Origin: Bacteroidales bacterium
GTDB lineage: Bacteria > Bacteroidota > Bacteroidia > Bacteroidales > UBA7960
Direction: 5' to 3'
NCBI GenBank assembly: GCA_007118135.1
Contig: SKSE01000321.1
Coordinates: 1 to 36,763 of the forward strand
DNA length: 36,763 nt
A model generated the notes under the pieces. The model saw only the letters and a program-made list of their open reading frames with translations, was not told the origin of the DNA and did not search any database. Position numbers and translations under genes: made by a program. Below are positions 1-7,345 of the stretch, in pieces; within the stretch, counting starts at the first letter, position 1, and every line of letters starts with the position of its first letter.

Positions 1-668
1 CAGATCGAACCCGGCTTTTTCCAATTGGCATTTACCTGAAGTATAACTATGATAGCCGAAATCGTTATCAATATCCCACTAGCGGATCATTTTTTCATGC
101 CGGTGCAAAATTGATTTCAGCCAATGAGACCTATGAACCGGGAAATACTTCATTTAACCCAAACACATATGAGAACAATTTAAACTGGTGGGAAATACAA
201 TTACAATGGGAAAATTTTTTGTCACCCCGACATCGATTACGAATAGCCTTTTCAACCGAATTATTCATCTCAAACAGACCCCTGCTTGCCAATTATAGTG
301 CAAGCAAAATCATGGCACGGCAATTTAGCCCTTTTCCGTTGGCTGAAACCAGATATCTTGATGCCTTCAGGGCAAACCACTATGTTGCAGGAGGCTTAAA
401 AACTTTATACCTGCTGGGGCGCAATACGCACTTTCAGTTAGAAAGTCATGCATTCAGAGCAATGAGAGAAATCATTCCCGGTATTAATCACAGTGCTGAT
501 TACAAGGACTGGCTCGCCAAACCTGTTTTTATGCACAACGCCGCATTGGTATTTCATACACCCGCAGGTCCTTTAAGCATCAGTGGTTCCTACCTGCAAG
601 GTGAAAACAATCCCTGGGTTTTTATGGTAAATTTTGGCTATATCTTATTCAACCGGAGAACTTTCTGA
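1..668 (+). CDS. Patatin-like phospholipase, C-terminal outer-membrane barrel part (5' end outside window)
   Basis: The reading frame is open from the first full codon at position 3 and stops at 666-668, so the window holds only the last ~222 residues of a longer gene. The visible part alternates short aromatic/hydrophobic strands with polar turns and ends in a strand closing with Phe (GYILFNRRTF), typical of an outer-membrane beta-barrel. The start (FPIGIYLKYNYDSRNRY) and the end (GPLSISGSYLQGENNPW) resemble the C-terminal barrel of Bacteroidota patatin-like proteins, which carry an N-terminal patatin lipase and POTRA/BamA-like C-terminus. The catalytic domain is not in view, so the lipase part is inferred from family knowledge; another BamA/TamA-like barrel protein is possible. 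The TTG at 111 is internal, not a start. Confidence 0.65.
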   Translation, partial: DRTRLFPIGIYLKYNYDSRNRYQYPTSGSFFHAGAKLISANETYEPGNTSFNPNTYENNLNWWEIQLQWENFLSPRHRLRIAFSTELFISNRPLLANYSASKIMARQFSPFPLAETRYLDAFRANHYVAGGLKTLYLLGRNTHFQLESHAFRAMREIIPGINHSADYKDWLAKPVFMHNAALVFHTPAGPLSISGSYLQGENNPWVFMVNFGYILFNRRTF

Positions 669-839
669 TGTGTACAATTTCGAACATTTTTGTTTGATGA
701 CGTACATTTTTCTTCGCTGGAAATCTTCTGAATCTGATGTATCCGCCTGATTATATGTTTATTATAAACTATGGCCTGTGGTTTGCTATATCTATATTGC
801 ATTTATTTTCAGATTATTAACCACAAAATATCCATAAAA

Positions 840-1565
840 ATGAAAATCAGAGTTCTCTTTTCAGTATTCGTATTAATTGCTTCATTGAGTTTGTCTTCCT
901 GCTGGAAAGTAGATTATTTTCCATGTACCAGCCCCAGGGGTGCAAGTGTTGAAGAATACAGATATGCAGGTACATTTGACGGTATCAACCTGCGCATACA
1001 GGCCAATGTTTTTGTAAATGTGGGCCCCGAATATTCTATAACCATTGTGGCTGCTGAAAATATCCTTGAACATATTGAAACCAAATCAGCCGGAAACACA
1101 CTGGTTATTGACAATTCCCGTTGTTTAAGAACCCGAAATAATGATATTAGTATTTTTATCACTATGCCTGAAATCAGTCTTCTGAGGGTTGCAGGATCGG
1201 GCAATATCGTGGTAGACAACTTTTTTTATAGTGAAAGTATTGATGCTGAAATCTCAGGTTCAGGTAAGATATATTTCTCGGGCGAATTTGATTATGTTAA
1301 CAGCTCTGTATCAGGTTCAGGTGTAATTGATATGATAGGAAATTCACGTGTTCAAAACTCTCAGATTTCCGGCTCAGGAAGAATAGATGCATTACAAATG
1401 AAATCAAATATTATTGATTCCAGGATCAGCGGTTCGGGAGAAATATGTGTGTTTGCCACTCAAAAACTGGATGTCAGAATTTCGGGAAGCGGAAAATTAT
1501 TTTACAAGGGAAATCCATCGGTCAATATTAATATTTCCGGTACAGGTAATGTTCACCATCTATAG
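840..1565 (+). CDS. GIN-domain (DUF2807) lipoprotein, paralog 1
   Basis: A 241-residue putative lipoprotein. The ATG at 840 is chosen because a signal peptide follows at once and ends in a lipobox (LSLSSC, Cys21); an in-frame start at 771 would add 23 residues ahead of the signal. Residues ~45-241 form a GIN/DUF2807 domain, a right-handed beta-helix-like fold. Seven turn motifs of the type SGSG stand at residues 118, 139, 158, 177, 197, 215 and 233. Members are thought to sit in the periplasm or on the outer membrane of Bacteroidota; their biochemical role is unknown. It is followed by a terminator at 1624-1670, so it is probably monocistronic. No convincing promoter was found upstream. Two more paralogs lie at 3724 and 4537. 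Confidence 0.85.
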   Translation: MKIRVLFSVFVLIASLSLSSCWKVDYFPCTSPRGASVEEYRYAGTFDGINLRIQANVFVNVGPEYSITIVAAENILEHIETKSAGNTLVIDNSRCLRTRNNDISIFITMPEISLLRVAGSGNIVVDNFFYSESIDAEISGSGKIYFSGEFDYVNSSVSGSGVIDMIGNSRVQNSQISGSGRIDALQMKSNIIDSRISGSGEICVFATQKLDVRISGSGKLFYKGNPSVNINISGTGNVHHL

Positions 1566-1623
1566 CAAAAATCCAACTAATTTTTAAGCTCAGATCGCCT
1601 TTATACAAGCATACCTCCTCATA

Positions 1624-1670
1624 ATGCCCTTGCACTGAAAATAACACGGTGTAAAAGGGCATTTTTTTTT
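1624..1670 (+). terminator. Rho-independent terminator after GIN paralog 1
   Basis: A stem pairs ATGCCCTT...CAC with GTG...AAGGGCAT across a loop of about 13 bases and is followed by a run of ten T. It lies 58 bases after the stop of the GIN lipoprotein gene. Confidence 0.8.
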
Positions 1671-1816
1671 ACCTTTGATGCTCGTTTGTAATCAAGCTTA
1701 GTGGCTGAAAAAATTATCATTACAAGCATAATAATTTCTTTGGTGGTCTTGTTTATTAAGCAACACATAGGATACATAGATATTTGGTCAGATATTTCGG
1801 TTTAATGGATTTCACT

Positions 1817-1824
1817 TAAATTTG
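1817..1824 (+). promoter_or_regulatory. Possible -7 box (TAAATTTG) before the lipoprotein cyclophilin
   Basis: TAAATTTG matches the Bacteroidota -7 consensus TAnnTTTG. A weak -33 candidate (TTTC at 1795-1798) lies 18 bases upstream. The next gene's ATG is at 1832, only seven bases after the box, which would give a leaderless or nearly leaderless transcript. A second TAnnTTTG match (TACCTTTG, 1670-1677), just after the previous terminator, is an alternative with a ~150-base leader. Confidence 0.35.
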
Positions 1825-1831
1825 ATTTATT

Positions 1832-2533
1832 ATGAGGAAAAACGTAGTTTTTATTTTGGTATTAATGCTGGCCCTTCAGTCATGCGGGCAAGGCCAAACG
1901 GGCGAAGAACAAACCCGGGAGCAATCACAGGAAGTTAAAGAAGACCGGGCAAAAGTTGCCATTGAAACACCCTACGGCGAAATTATTATTGAACTTTTCA
2001 ATGAAACTCCATTACACAGGGATAATTTTCTCAGACTCGCCGAAGATGGGGTTTATGATGAAACACTTTTCCACAGGGTTATCAATGCTTTTATGATTCA
2101 GGGTGGTGATCCCGATTCAAAAAATGCACAACCCGGTCTGCAATTGGGAATGGGCAGCCCCGGTTATACCATCCCTGCTGAGTTTGTGGAAGGGAAATAC
2201 CATGTGAAAGGAGCTGTTGCTGCAGCAAGACAAGGCGACCAGGTAAACCCGGAGAAGGAATCATCAGGTTCGCAGTTTTACATTGTTCAGGGACGGGTAT
2301 TCAATCATGATGAGTTGGATATTCTTGAGCAAAGATCAGGAAGACCCCTTACAGACGAGCAAAAAAGAATTTACACCACTATCGGTGGCACTCCACACCT
2401 GGATGGCGAATATACAGTTTTTGGAAGAGTTATTGAAGGACTTGAAGTGGTTGATAAAATTGCCGCAACTGAAACCGATCGCTCTAACAGACCCATTGAA
2501 GATATTGCTATTTCGGTGAGGGTTCTTGAATAA
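1832..2533 (+). CDS. Cyclophilin-type peptidyl-prolyl isomerase, lipoprotein
   Basis: A 233-residue protein that catalyses cis-trans isomerisation of prolyl bonds and helps exported proteins fold. A signal peptide ends in the lipobox LQSC (Cys18), so it is expected on the periplasmic face of a membrane. The cyclophilin domain covers ~40-230: the active-site stretch FHRVINAFMIQGGDP includes the catalytic Arg, followed by SGSQFYIVQG and a final VFGRVIEGLEVVDKI. An insertion with QRSGRPLTDEQ before the last third is common in Bacteroidota members. pheS starts 23 bases after the stop, so the two may share a transcript. A second, cytosolic cyclophilin lies at 25638-26075. Confidence 0.92.
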   Translation: MRKNVVFILVLMLALQSCGQGQTGEEQTREQSQEVKEDRAKVAIETPYGEIIIELFNETPLHRDNFLRLAEDGVYDETLFHRVINAFMIQGGDPDSKNAQPGLQLGMGSPGYTIPAEFVEGKYHVKGAVAAARQGDQVNPEKESSGSQFYIVQGRVFNHDELDILEQRSGRPLTDEQKRIYTTIGGTPHLDGEYTVFGRVIEGLEVVDKIAATETDRSNRPIEDIAISVRVLE

Positions 2534-2556
2534 GAATATAATTCAGAAGGAAGAAT

Positions 2557-3588
2557 ATGTTAGAAAAAATTAATGAATTGCTGAAAGAAGTTAATGAATT
2601 CGCTGCCGAATCCTACGAAGAAGCTGAAGAGTTCCGTATCAGGCTTTTGTCCAAAAAAGGACAAATAAGTTTGCTTTTCAATGATTTCAAAGCTTTGCCA
2701 CCTGAAGAAAAAAAACTCGTTGGCCAGCAATTGAATAAACTCAAGGAAGCTGCCTTAAACAAAGTAAATGAAATCAAGCAGCGTATCGAGGAACAAAAAC
2801 TGCAAACCTCGGGTTCCGATAAATATCCCGATCTTACCCTACCGGTCGATTTTACTGATGTCGGAACCAGGCATCCCATATCAATCGTTAGAAATCAAAT
2901 CAACAGCATTTTTGAAAAAATTGGATTTGTCATTTCTGAAGGCCCTGAAATTGAAGATGACTGGCATAACTTCTCAGCATTGAATTTTGCCGAAGATCAT
3001 CCGGCAAGAGATATGCAGGATACTTTTTTTGTGGAAAAGAACCCTGATATTGCCCTTCGCACACATACTTCATCTGTACAGGTGAGAGTAATGAATAACC
3101 AACCCCCCCCCATAAGGACCATATCACCGGGAAGGGTATTTCGCAATGAAGCCATATCGGCCAGAGCACATTGTATTTTTCACCAGGTAGAGGGCCTTTA
3201 TATTGACAAAGGTGTTTCTTTTGCCGATCTTAAGCATGTACTCGATCATTTTGCACGCGAATTCTTTGGCCCGGAAACCAGTATCAGGCTCAGGCCATCC
3301 TACTTCCCATTCACTGAACCCAGCGCTGAGGTTGATGTTTCATGCCCCTTCTGCAAAGGAAAAGGATGCAACATCTGTAAAGGAACCGGCTGGGTTGAAA
3401 TCATGGGTTGTGGAATGGTTGACCCCAATGTGCTTGAAAACTGCAATATCGACAGTAAAGTTTATACCGGTTATGCATTCGGAATGGGAATTGAACGTAT
3501 TACCATGCTTAAATATATGGTTAATGATTTAAGACTGTATTTTGAAAATGACCTCAGGTTTCTGCGGCAATTTTCTTCCGGGTGGTAA
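2557..3588 (+). CDS. pheS: Phenylalanine--tRNA ligase alpha subunit
   Basis: A 343-residue class II aminoacyl-tRNA synthetase subunit that charges tRNA-Phe as an alpha2-beta2 enzyme with PheT. Residues 1-85 form the helical coiled-coil arm that contacts tRNA; the catalytic core runs from ~95 to the end. Visible signatures are GPEIEDDWHNF, the motif 2 region PGRVFRNEAISARAH, and motif 3 GYAFGMGIERITML. A Cys4 insertion (Cys263, 266, 271, 274, pattern CxxCxGxGCxxC) interrupts the core and is also known in Bacteroidota PheS. The gene contains a run of nine C (3103-3111) encoding Pro-Pro-Pro; the frame is intact. pheT is not adjacent. It is followed by a terminator. Confidence 0.97.
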   Translation: MLEKINELLKEVNEFAAESYEEAEEFRIRLLSKKGQISLLFNDFKALPPEEKKLVGQQLNKLKEAALNKVNEIKQRIEEQKLQTSGSDKYPDLTLPVDFTDVGTRHPISIVRNQINSIFEKIGFVISEGPEIEDDWHNFSALNFAEDHPARDMQDTFFVEKNPDIALRTHTSSVQVRVMNNQPPPIRTISPGRVFRNEAISARAHCIFHQVEGLYIDKGVSFADLKHVLDHFAREFFGPETSIRLRPSYFPFTEPSAEVDVSCPFCKGKGCNICKGTGWVEIMGCGMVDPNVLENCNIDSKVYTGYAFGMGIERITMLKYMVNDLRLYFENDLRFLRQFSSGW

Positions 3589-3610
3589 TTGATCTTATTA
3601 AGAACCTTAT

Positions 3611-3645
3611 AAACGGTCGTATTTTGAAATGCGGCCGTTTTTTTT
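3611..3645 (+). terminator. Rho-independent terminator after pheS
   Basis: AACGGTCGTATTT pairs with AAATGCGGCCGTT (two G-U pairs) across a very short loop, followed by a T tract. It lies 23 bases after the pheS stop. Confidence 0.85.
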
Positions 3646-3723
3646 ATTCTCTTGTGTAACTTTTAAACAAGTCATCCGTCATAACTGCAAATTCACAATT
3701 TTAGCTCATTAAAATAAATCAAA

Positions 3724-4455
3724 ATGAAAAATCAAAAACAAAAACTGAGCATCTTTTTACCACTGTTTATACTCATCATGGGTATTCAGTCATGTGGTTT
3801 TGATGCAAATGCCATCAGGGGTGACGGCAATGTGATTTCTGTTGAAAGCAATCTCGACGATTTCACTGCTCTTGATGCATCGGGCATTTTCAAAATTTTC
3901 CTTCTTGAGGGCGATAACCCGCACATTCGGATTGAAACGGATGAAAATATTCATGAATACATCCGTTTCCAGGTAAGAGGAAATACCCTTAATCTTTCAA
4001 TGAAAAATAACCAGATTTACCGACCTACCCGACTGCATGTGTATGTAACAGTCAGCACAATGGAAAAACTGGATCTTTCAGGTGCTACAAGTCTTGAAGC
4101 AGATCACACACTGGTTTCACCTAATCTTAGAATAAGCATAAGCGGAGCCGGTGACTTGGATTTGGATGTTGCAACTACGGATCTGAGAACGACCGTTTCA
4201 GGTGCAGGAAATATTTCATTAAGTGGTACTGCCGATACACACGAAGTAAGACTGAGTGGGGCTGCATCTATGAAATGCGGAAATCTTAAAACCCGTGTAA
4301 CTTCTATCTCACTTAGTGGCGCAGGATCAGCCGATGTTTATGCCAGCGAGGTTCTGGATGCCAGTATTTCAGGAGTAGGAAGCATAAAATATGCAGGTGA
4401 GCCTGAAAAAACTAACATAACAAAGAGCGGCCTGGGATCCATAAGGCCCATTTAA
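3724..4455 (+). CDS. GIN-domain (DUF2807) lipoprotein, paralog 2
   Basis: A 243-residue putative lipoprotein with a signal peptide ending in the lipobox IQSC (Cys24). The GIN domain covers ~45-243. Its turn motifs are mostly SGAG or SGAA rather than SGSG and begin at residues 119, 140, 159, 178, 198, 216 and 235. The intervals match those of the barrel-fused paralog that starts 81 bases downstream. The opening of the domain (LDDFTALDASGIFKIFLLEGD) also matches that paralog (VENFTAIEAGSIFKIEYTQGE), so these two are the closest relatives of the three. The short gap and shared orientation suggest co-transcription. Molecular function is unknown; an envelope location is inferred from the signal peptide. 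Confidence 0.87.
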   Translation: MKNQKQKLSIFLPLFILIMGIQSCGFDANAIRGDGNVISVESNLDDFTALDASGIFKIFLLEGDNPHIRIETDENIHEYIRFQVRGNTLNLSMKNNQIYRPTRLHVYVTVSTMEKLDLSGATSLEADHTLVSPNLRISISGAGDLDLDVATTDLRTTVSGAGNISLSGTADTHEVRLSGAASMKCGNLKTRVTSISLSGAGSADVYASEVLDASISGVGSIKYAGEPEKTNITKSGLGSIRPI

Positions 4456-4536
4456 GAAATAATCTTTTTACTAAACCATAAAACAAGACTTTTTCCCTTT
4501 AGCAACCATGATTACTAACCTAATAATTTTTAACCC

Positions 4537-5979
4537 ATGAAAACAATGAAATCCATAAAAAAACACATCCTTACATCCGGACTATTTTTTCTGTCGGGGA
4601 TGATTCTCATGGCCCAGACAGTAACTGAGGTCCGAACAGTAGAAAACTTTACCGCCATTGAGGCCGGAAGTATTTTTAAAATTGAATACACTCAGGGCGA
4701 AGATTATTTCCTGGAAATTGAAACCGGGGAAAAATTTCTTGAAGACATTGAATCTTCAGTTAAGAAAGGTGTTTTAAAGCTTGATTTTAAAGGCTCATCA
4801 CGCAATGCAAGTATCATTGTAAGGATCAAAAGCCCTGAAATAGAAAAAATAATTCTAAGCGGTGCATCTTCACTCAAAGGTCTTACAGTTATTGAATCAC
4901 CAAATCTTGAACTGAGCCTTTCAGGAGCCACTAATGCAGAAGTTTCTGTCGTAACAGAAACATTGAAAACTTCTCTTTCAGGTGCTTCAACCCTGAGAAT
5001 TGAAGGTATTGCGGATTATCATTCAACAAATGTAAGCGGGGCATCACAACTAAGAGCTTTGGACCTTGATACAGAAACCACTATTGTGAGAACCAGTGGT
5101 GCATCCAATGCAAGAGTAATGGCAAAGGAATATTTAGATGCCAATGCCAGTGGAACATCTAGAATCAATTTTAGCACTGAACCTGCTTCAATTCAAATCA
5201 AAACTTCTGGAATGGCCTCTGTAAACGGCAGCCAGGCTAATCTTATTCAGCAAACAGGTGATGAAGACACTACCCGCATCAGATTTGGAGGAAGAGATTT
5301 TTTAATCATTGAAGATGATGGAGTTAGGGTTGAAAGGAGAAGCAGACGAACATTCCGCAACAACTGGTCTGGATTTGAAATGGGTATCAATGGTTATCTC
5401 TCACCCGATAACAGTTTCACCCTGCAACAGGAAGCGCAACCCATTGACCTCAGATATGAAAAATCTGTAGTTGTTAACATCAACTTTTTACAGCAGAGTT
5501 TTCCAATCATATCAAACAACCTGGGAATTTATTCAGGGTTGGGTTTGTCTTTCAATAATTACCGCTTTGACAATCAGACCAGGATTGTACATACAAGCGA
5601 TGGTGTTGAGTTTTTTGAAGATGATGATCCCATGAGAAAAAATAAGATTACTCTCACTTATCTTACTGTACCCCTTATGATGGAGTTTCAAACCAATGCA
5701 AGAAGAAGGTCCGAGAGATTTCACATAGCAGGGGGTTTGATAGTTGGAACCCGCATAGGAACACATGCCAAATATGTCTACGACGATGGAGGTAAAAAAC
5801 GAAAAGAAAAAGATTACAGCAACTTTCACGTACCTCCTTTCAGATTTGACTTGTCAGGCAGGATTGGTTGGGGTAGGGTAAACCTTTTTGCAACCTATGC
5901 TCTCAACGATCTTTTCAAAGATGATAGAGGACCAGAGCTTACACCTTTCAGTGTGGGAATACGACTGGTTAACTGGTAA
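4537..5979 (+). CDS. GIN-domain protein fused to a PorT-like outer-membrane beta-barrel, paralog 3
   Basis: A 480-residue protein. A cleavable signal peptide (residues 1-26, ending MAQ) is followed by a GIN/DUF2807 domain (~30-230) with turn motifs SGAS, SGAT, SGTS and similar at residues 108, 129, 148, 167, 187, 205 and 224. A charged linker (~240-275, rich in Arg/Asp/Glu) leads into a C-terminal domain (~278-480) of amphipathic strands (FEMGINGYLS, GIYSGLGLSFNNY, HIAGGLIVGTRIG, FSVGIRLVNW). It resembles the PorT/OMP beta-barrel family of Bacteroidota and ends in an aromatic residue. The expected topology is a barrel in the outer membrane with the GIN helix in the periplasm. Function is unknown. 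It ends at a terminator shared with the convergent ackA gene. Confidence 0.85.
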   Translation: MKTMKSIKKHILTSGLFFLSGMILMAQTVTEVRTVENFTAIEAGSIFKIEYTQGEDYFLEIETGEKFLEDIESSVKKGVLKLDFKGSSRNASIIVRIKSPEIEKIILSGASSLKGLTVIESPNLELSLSGATNAEVSVVTETLKTSLSGASTLRIEGIADYHSTNVSGASQLRALDLDTETTIVRTSGASNARVMAKEYLDANASGTSRINFSTEPASIQIKTSGMASVNGSQANLIQQTGDEDTTRIRFGGRDFLIIEDDGVRVERRSRRTFRNNWSGFEMGINGYLSPDNSFTLQQEAQPIDLRYEKSVVVNINFLQQSFPIISNNLGIYSGLGLSFNNYRFDNQTRIVHTSDGVEFFEDDDPMRKNKITLTYLTVPLMMEFQTNARRRSERFHIAGGLIVGTRIGTHAKYVYDDGGKKRKEKDYSNFHVPPFRFDLSGRIGWGRVNLFATYALNDLFKDDRGPELTPFSVGIRLVNW

Positions 5980-5999
5980 AACCCTTACACCACTAATGA

Positions 6000-6037
6000 A
6001 AAAGGTGCCCGCTTATTAAAAAGTGAGCACCTTTTCC
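6000..6037. terminator. Bidirectional terminator between the GIN-barrel gene and ackA
   Basis: AAAGGTGCCCGCTT pairs with AAGTGAGCACCTTT (two G-U type mismatches in DNA) across a short AT loop. It has A/T tracts on both sides, so it can serve both the plus-strand GIN-barrel gene and the minus-strand ackA gene. Confidence 0.75.
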
Positions 6038-6056
6038 ATTTAGAAGAAAATGAAAA

Positions 6057-7283
6057 TTATATATCTTCATTTTCATCTTTATGAGATACTATACGAAGGG
6101 TATCGTGCGCAATCACCAGCTCTTCGTTGGTAGGTACAACCATAACCTTCACCTTTGAATCATGTTTGGAAATCATATCAAGTCTGCCACGTAATCCTGT
6201 ATTTTTCTCAGCATCAAAAGCAACACCCAAAAATTCCAGGCCTTTGCATATGGCTTCGCGTGTTTCGGGTCCGTTTTCTCCTACACCACCGGTAAAAATA
6301 ATAATATCAACGCCACCCATAGCTGCTGCATAAGCACCGATATATTTTTTAATGCGATAGTTGTACATTTCAAGTGCCAGATCGGCTCTTTTATTTCCTT
6401 CTTTCCATGCTGCAGTTTCGATGTCGCGCATATCCGATGATATTCCTGATATACCAAGAACACCGCTTTTCTTGTTTATCAAGTTATTGGCTGCTTCCAG
6501 ATCAAGCTCTTTCTTTTTCATAATATAAAGCAAAGCTCCAAGGTCCAGATCTCCCGTACGTGTTCCCATTACCAACCCTTCAACGGGAGTAAGCCCCATG
6601 GATGTATCTACTGATTTGCCATTTTTTATGGCACAAATGGATGCACCATTGCCAAGATGGCAGGTTATGGCCTTGATATTATCGCGGCGCATAAAGAGTG
6701 CATCGCAAGCGGTTTCAAAAACGAATTTATGACTGGTACCATGGAACCCATAACGGCGAATCTTATCATTTTCGTAAAGTTCGTAAGGAAGCGCATACAT
6801 ATAAGCATGTTGCGGAATAGATTGATGGAAGGCGGTATCAAAAACTGCTACCTGGGGCACATTGGGCATGAGTTTCTCCATGGAAATAATTCCATTAAGA
6901 TTGGCCGGATTATGAAGGGGTGCTAATTCAATAACATCTTCAATATTTTTCTTTACTTCAACTGTTATAAGTGCACTGGCACTGAAATTTTCACCACCGT
7001 GGGCCACCCTGTGGCCAACTGCAAGAATATCATTAACACTTGAAATAACACCATAGTCCTGATCTAGCAATACTTTAAGAATCAAATTGATACCCACTTC
7101 ATGGTTGGGTACGTCCTGAATAAGATAATACTTGTCTTTCCCTTTTGACTGGTGTTTGAGTTCACTGTCTTTCAAACCTACTCTTTCGAGCAAACCCTTA
7201 GCCAGAAGCTCGGCATTATTGGCCATGTTAATCAACTGGTACTTAATAGAAGAACTTCCGCAATTTAATACTAAGATTTTCAT
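6057..7283 (-). CDS. ackA: Acetate kinase
   Basis: A 408-residue enzyme that converts acetyl phosphate and ADP to acetate and ATP (reversible), the substrate-level phosphorylation step of acetate fermentation in the cytoplasm. It begins with MKILVLNCGSSSIKYQ, the conserved N-terminal ASKHA phosphate-binding strand. GHRVAHGGE, the FHGTSHKFV region, HLGNGASI and GGVGENG follow, all acetate kinase signatures. Length is normal for the family. It lies 62 bases after pta on the same strand. No promoter is visible in that gap, so it is expected to be co-transcribed from the pta promoter. Confidence 0.97.
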   Translation of the reverse strand: MKILVLNCGSSSIKYQLINMANNAELLAKGLLERVGLKDSELKHQSKGKDKYYLIQDVPNHEVGINLILKVLLDQDYGVISSVNDILAVGHRVAHGGENFSASALITVEVKKNIEDVIELAPLHNPANLNGIISMEKLMPNVPQVAVFDTAFHQSIPQHAYMYALPYELYENDKIRRYGFHGTSHKFVFETACDALFMRRDNIKAITCHLGNGASICAIKNGKSVDTSMGLTPVEGLVMGTRTGDLDLGALLYIMKKKELDLEAANNLINKKSGVLGISGISSDMRDIETAAWKEGNKRADLALEMYNYRIKKYIGAYAAAMGGVDIIIFTGGVGENGPETREAICKGLEFLGVAFDAEKNTGLRGRLDMISKHDSKVKVMVVPTNEELVIAHDTLRIVSHKDENEDI

Positions 7284-7345
7284 TTATATTTTATTTTCTT
7301 GAGTGAGTTATGTGATAAATGATATAATGGAATATGTTTGTATGA

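Noticed and set aside
771-839. Upstream in-frame start for GIN paralog 1
   Set aside because: It adds 23 residues ahead of a perfect lipoprotein signal peptide that begins at 840.
3103-3111. Frameshift in pheS at the C9 tract
   Set aside because: The reading frame continues unbroken through conserved motifs on both sides.
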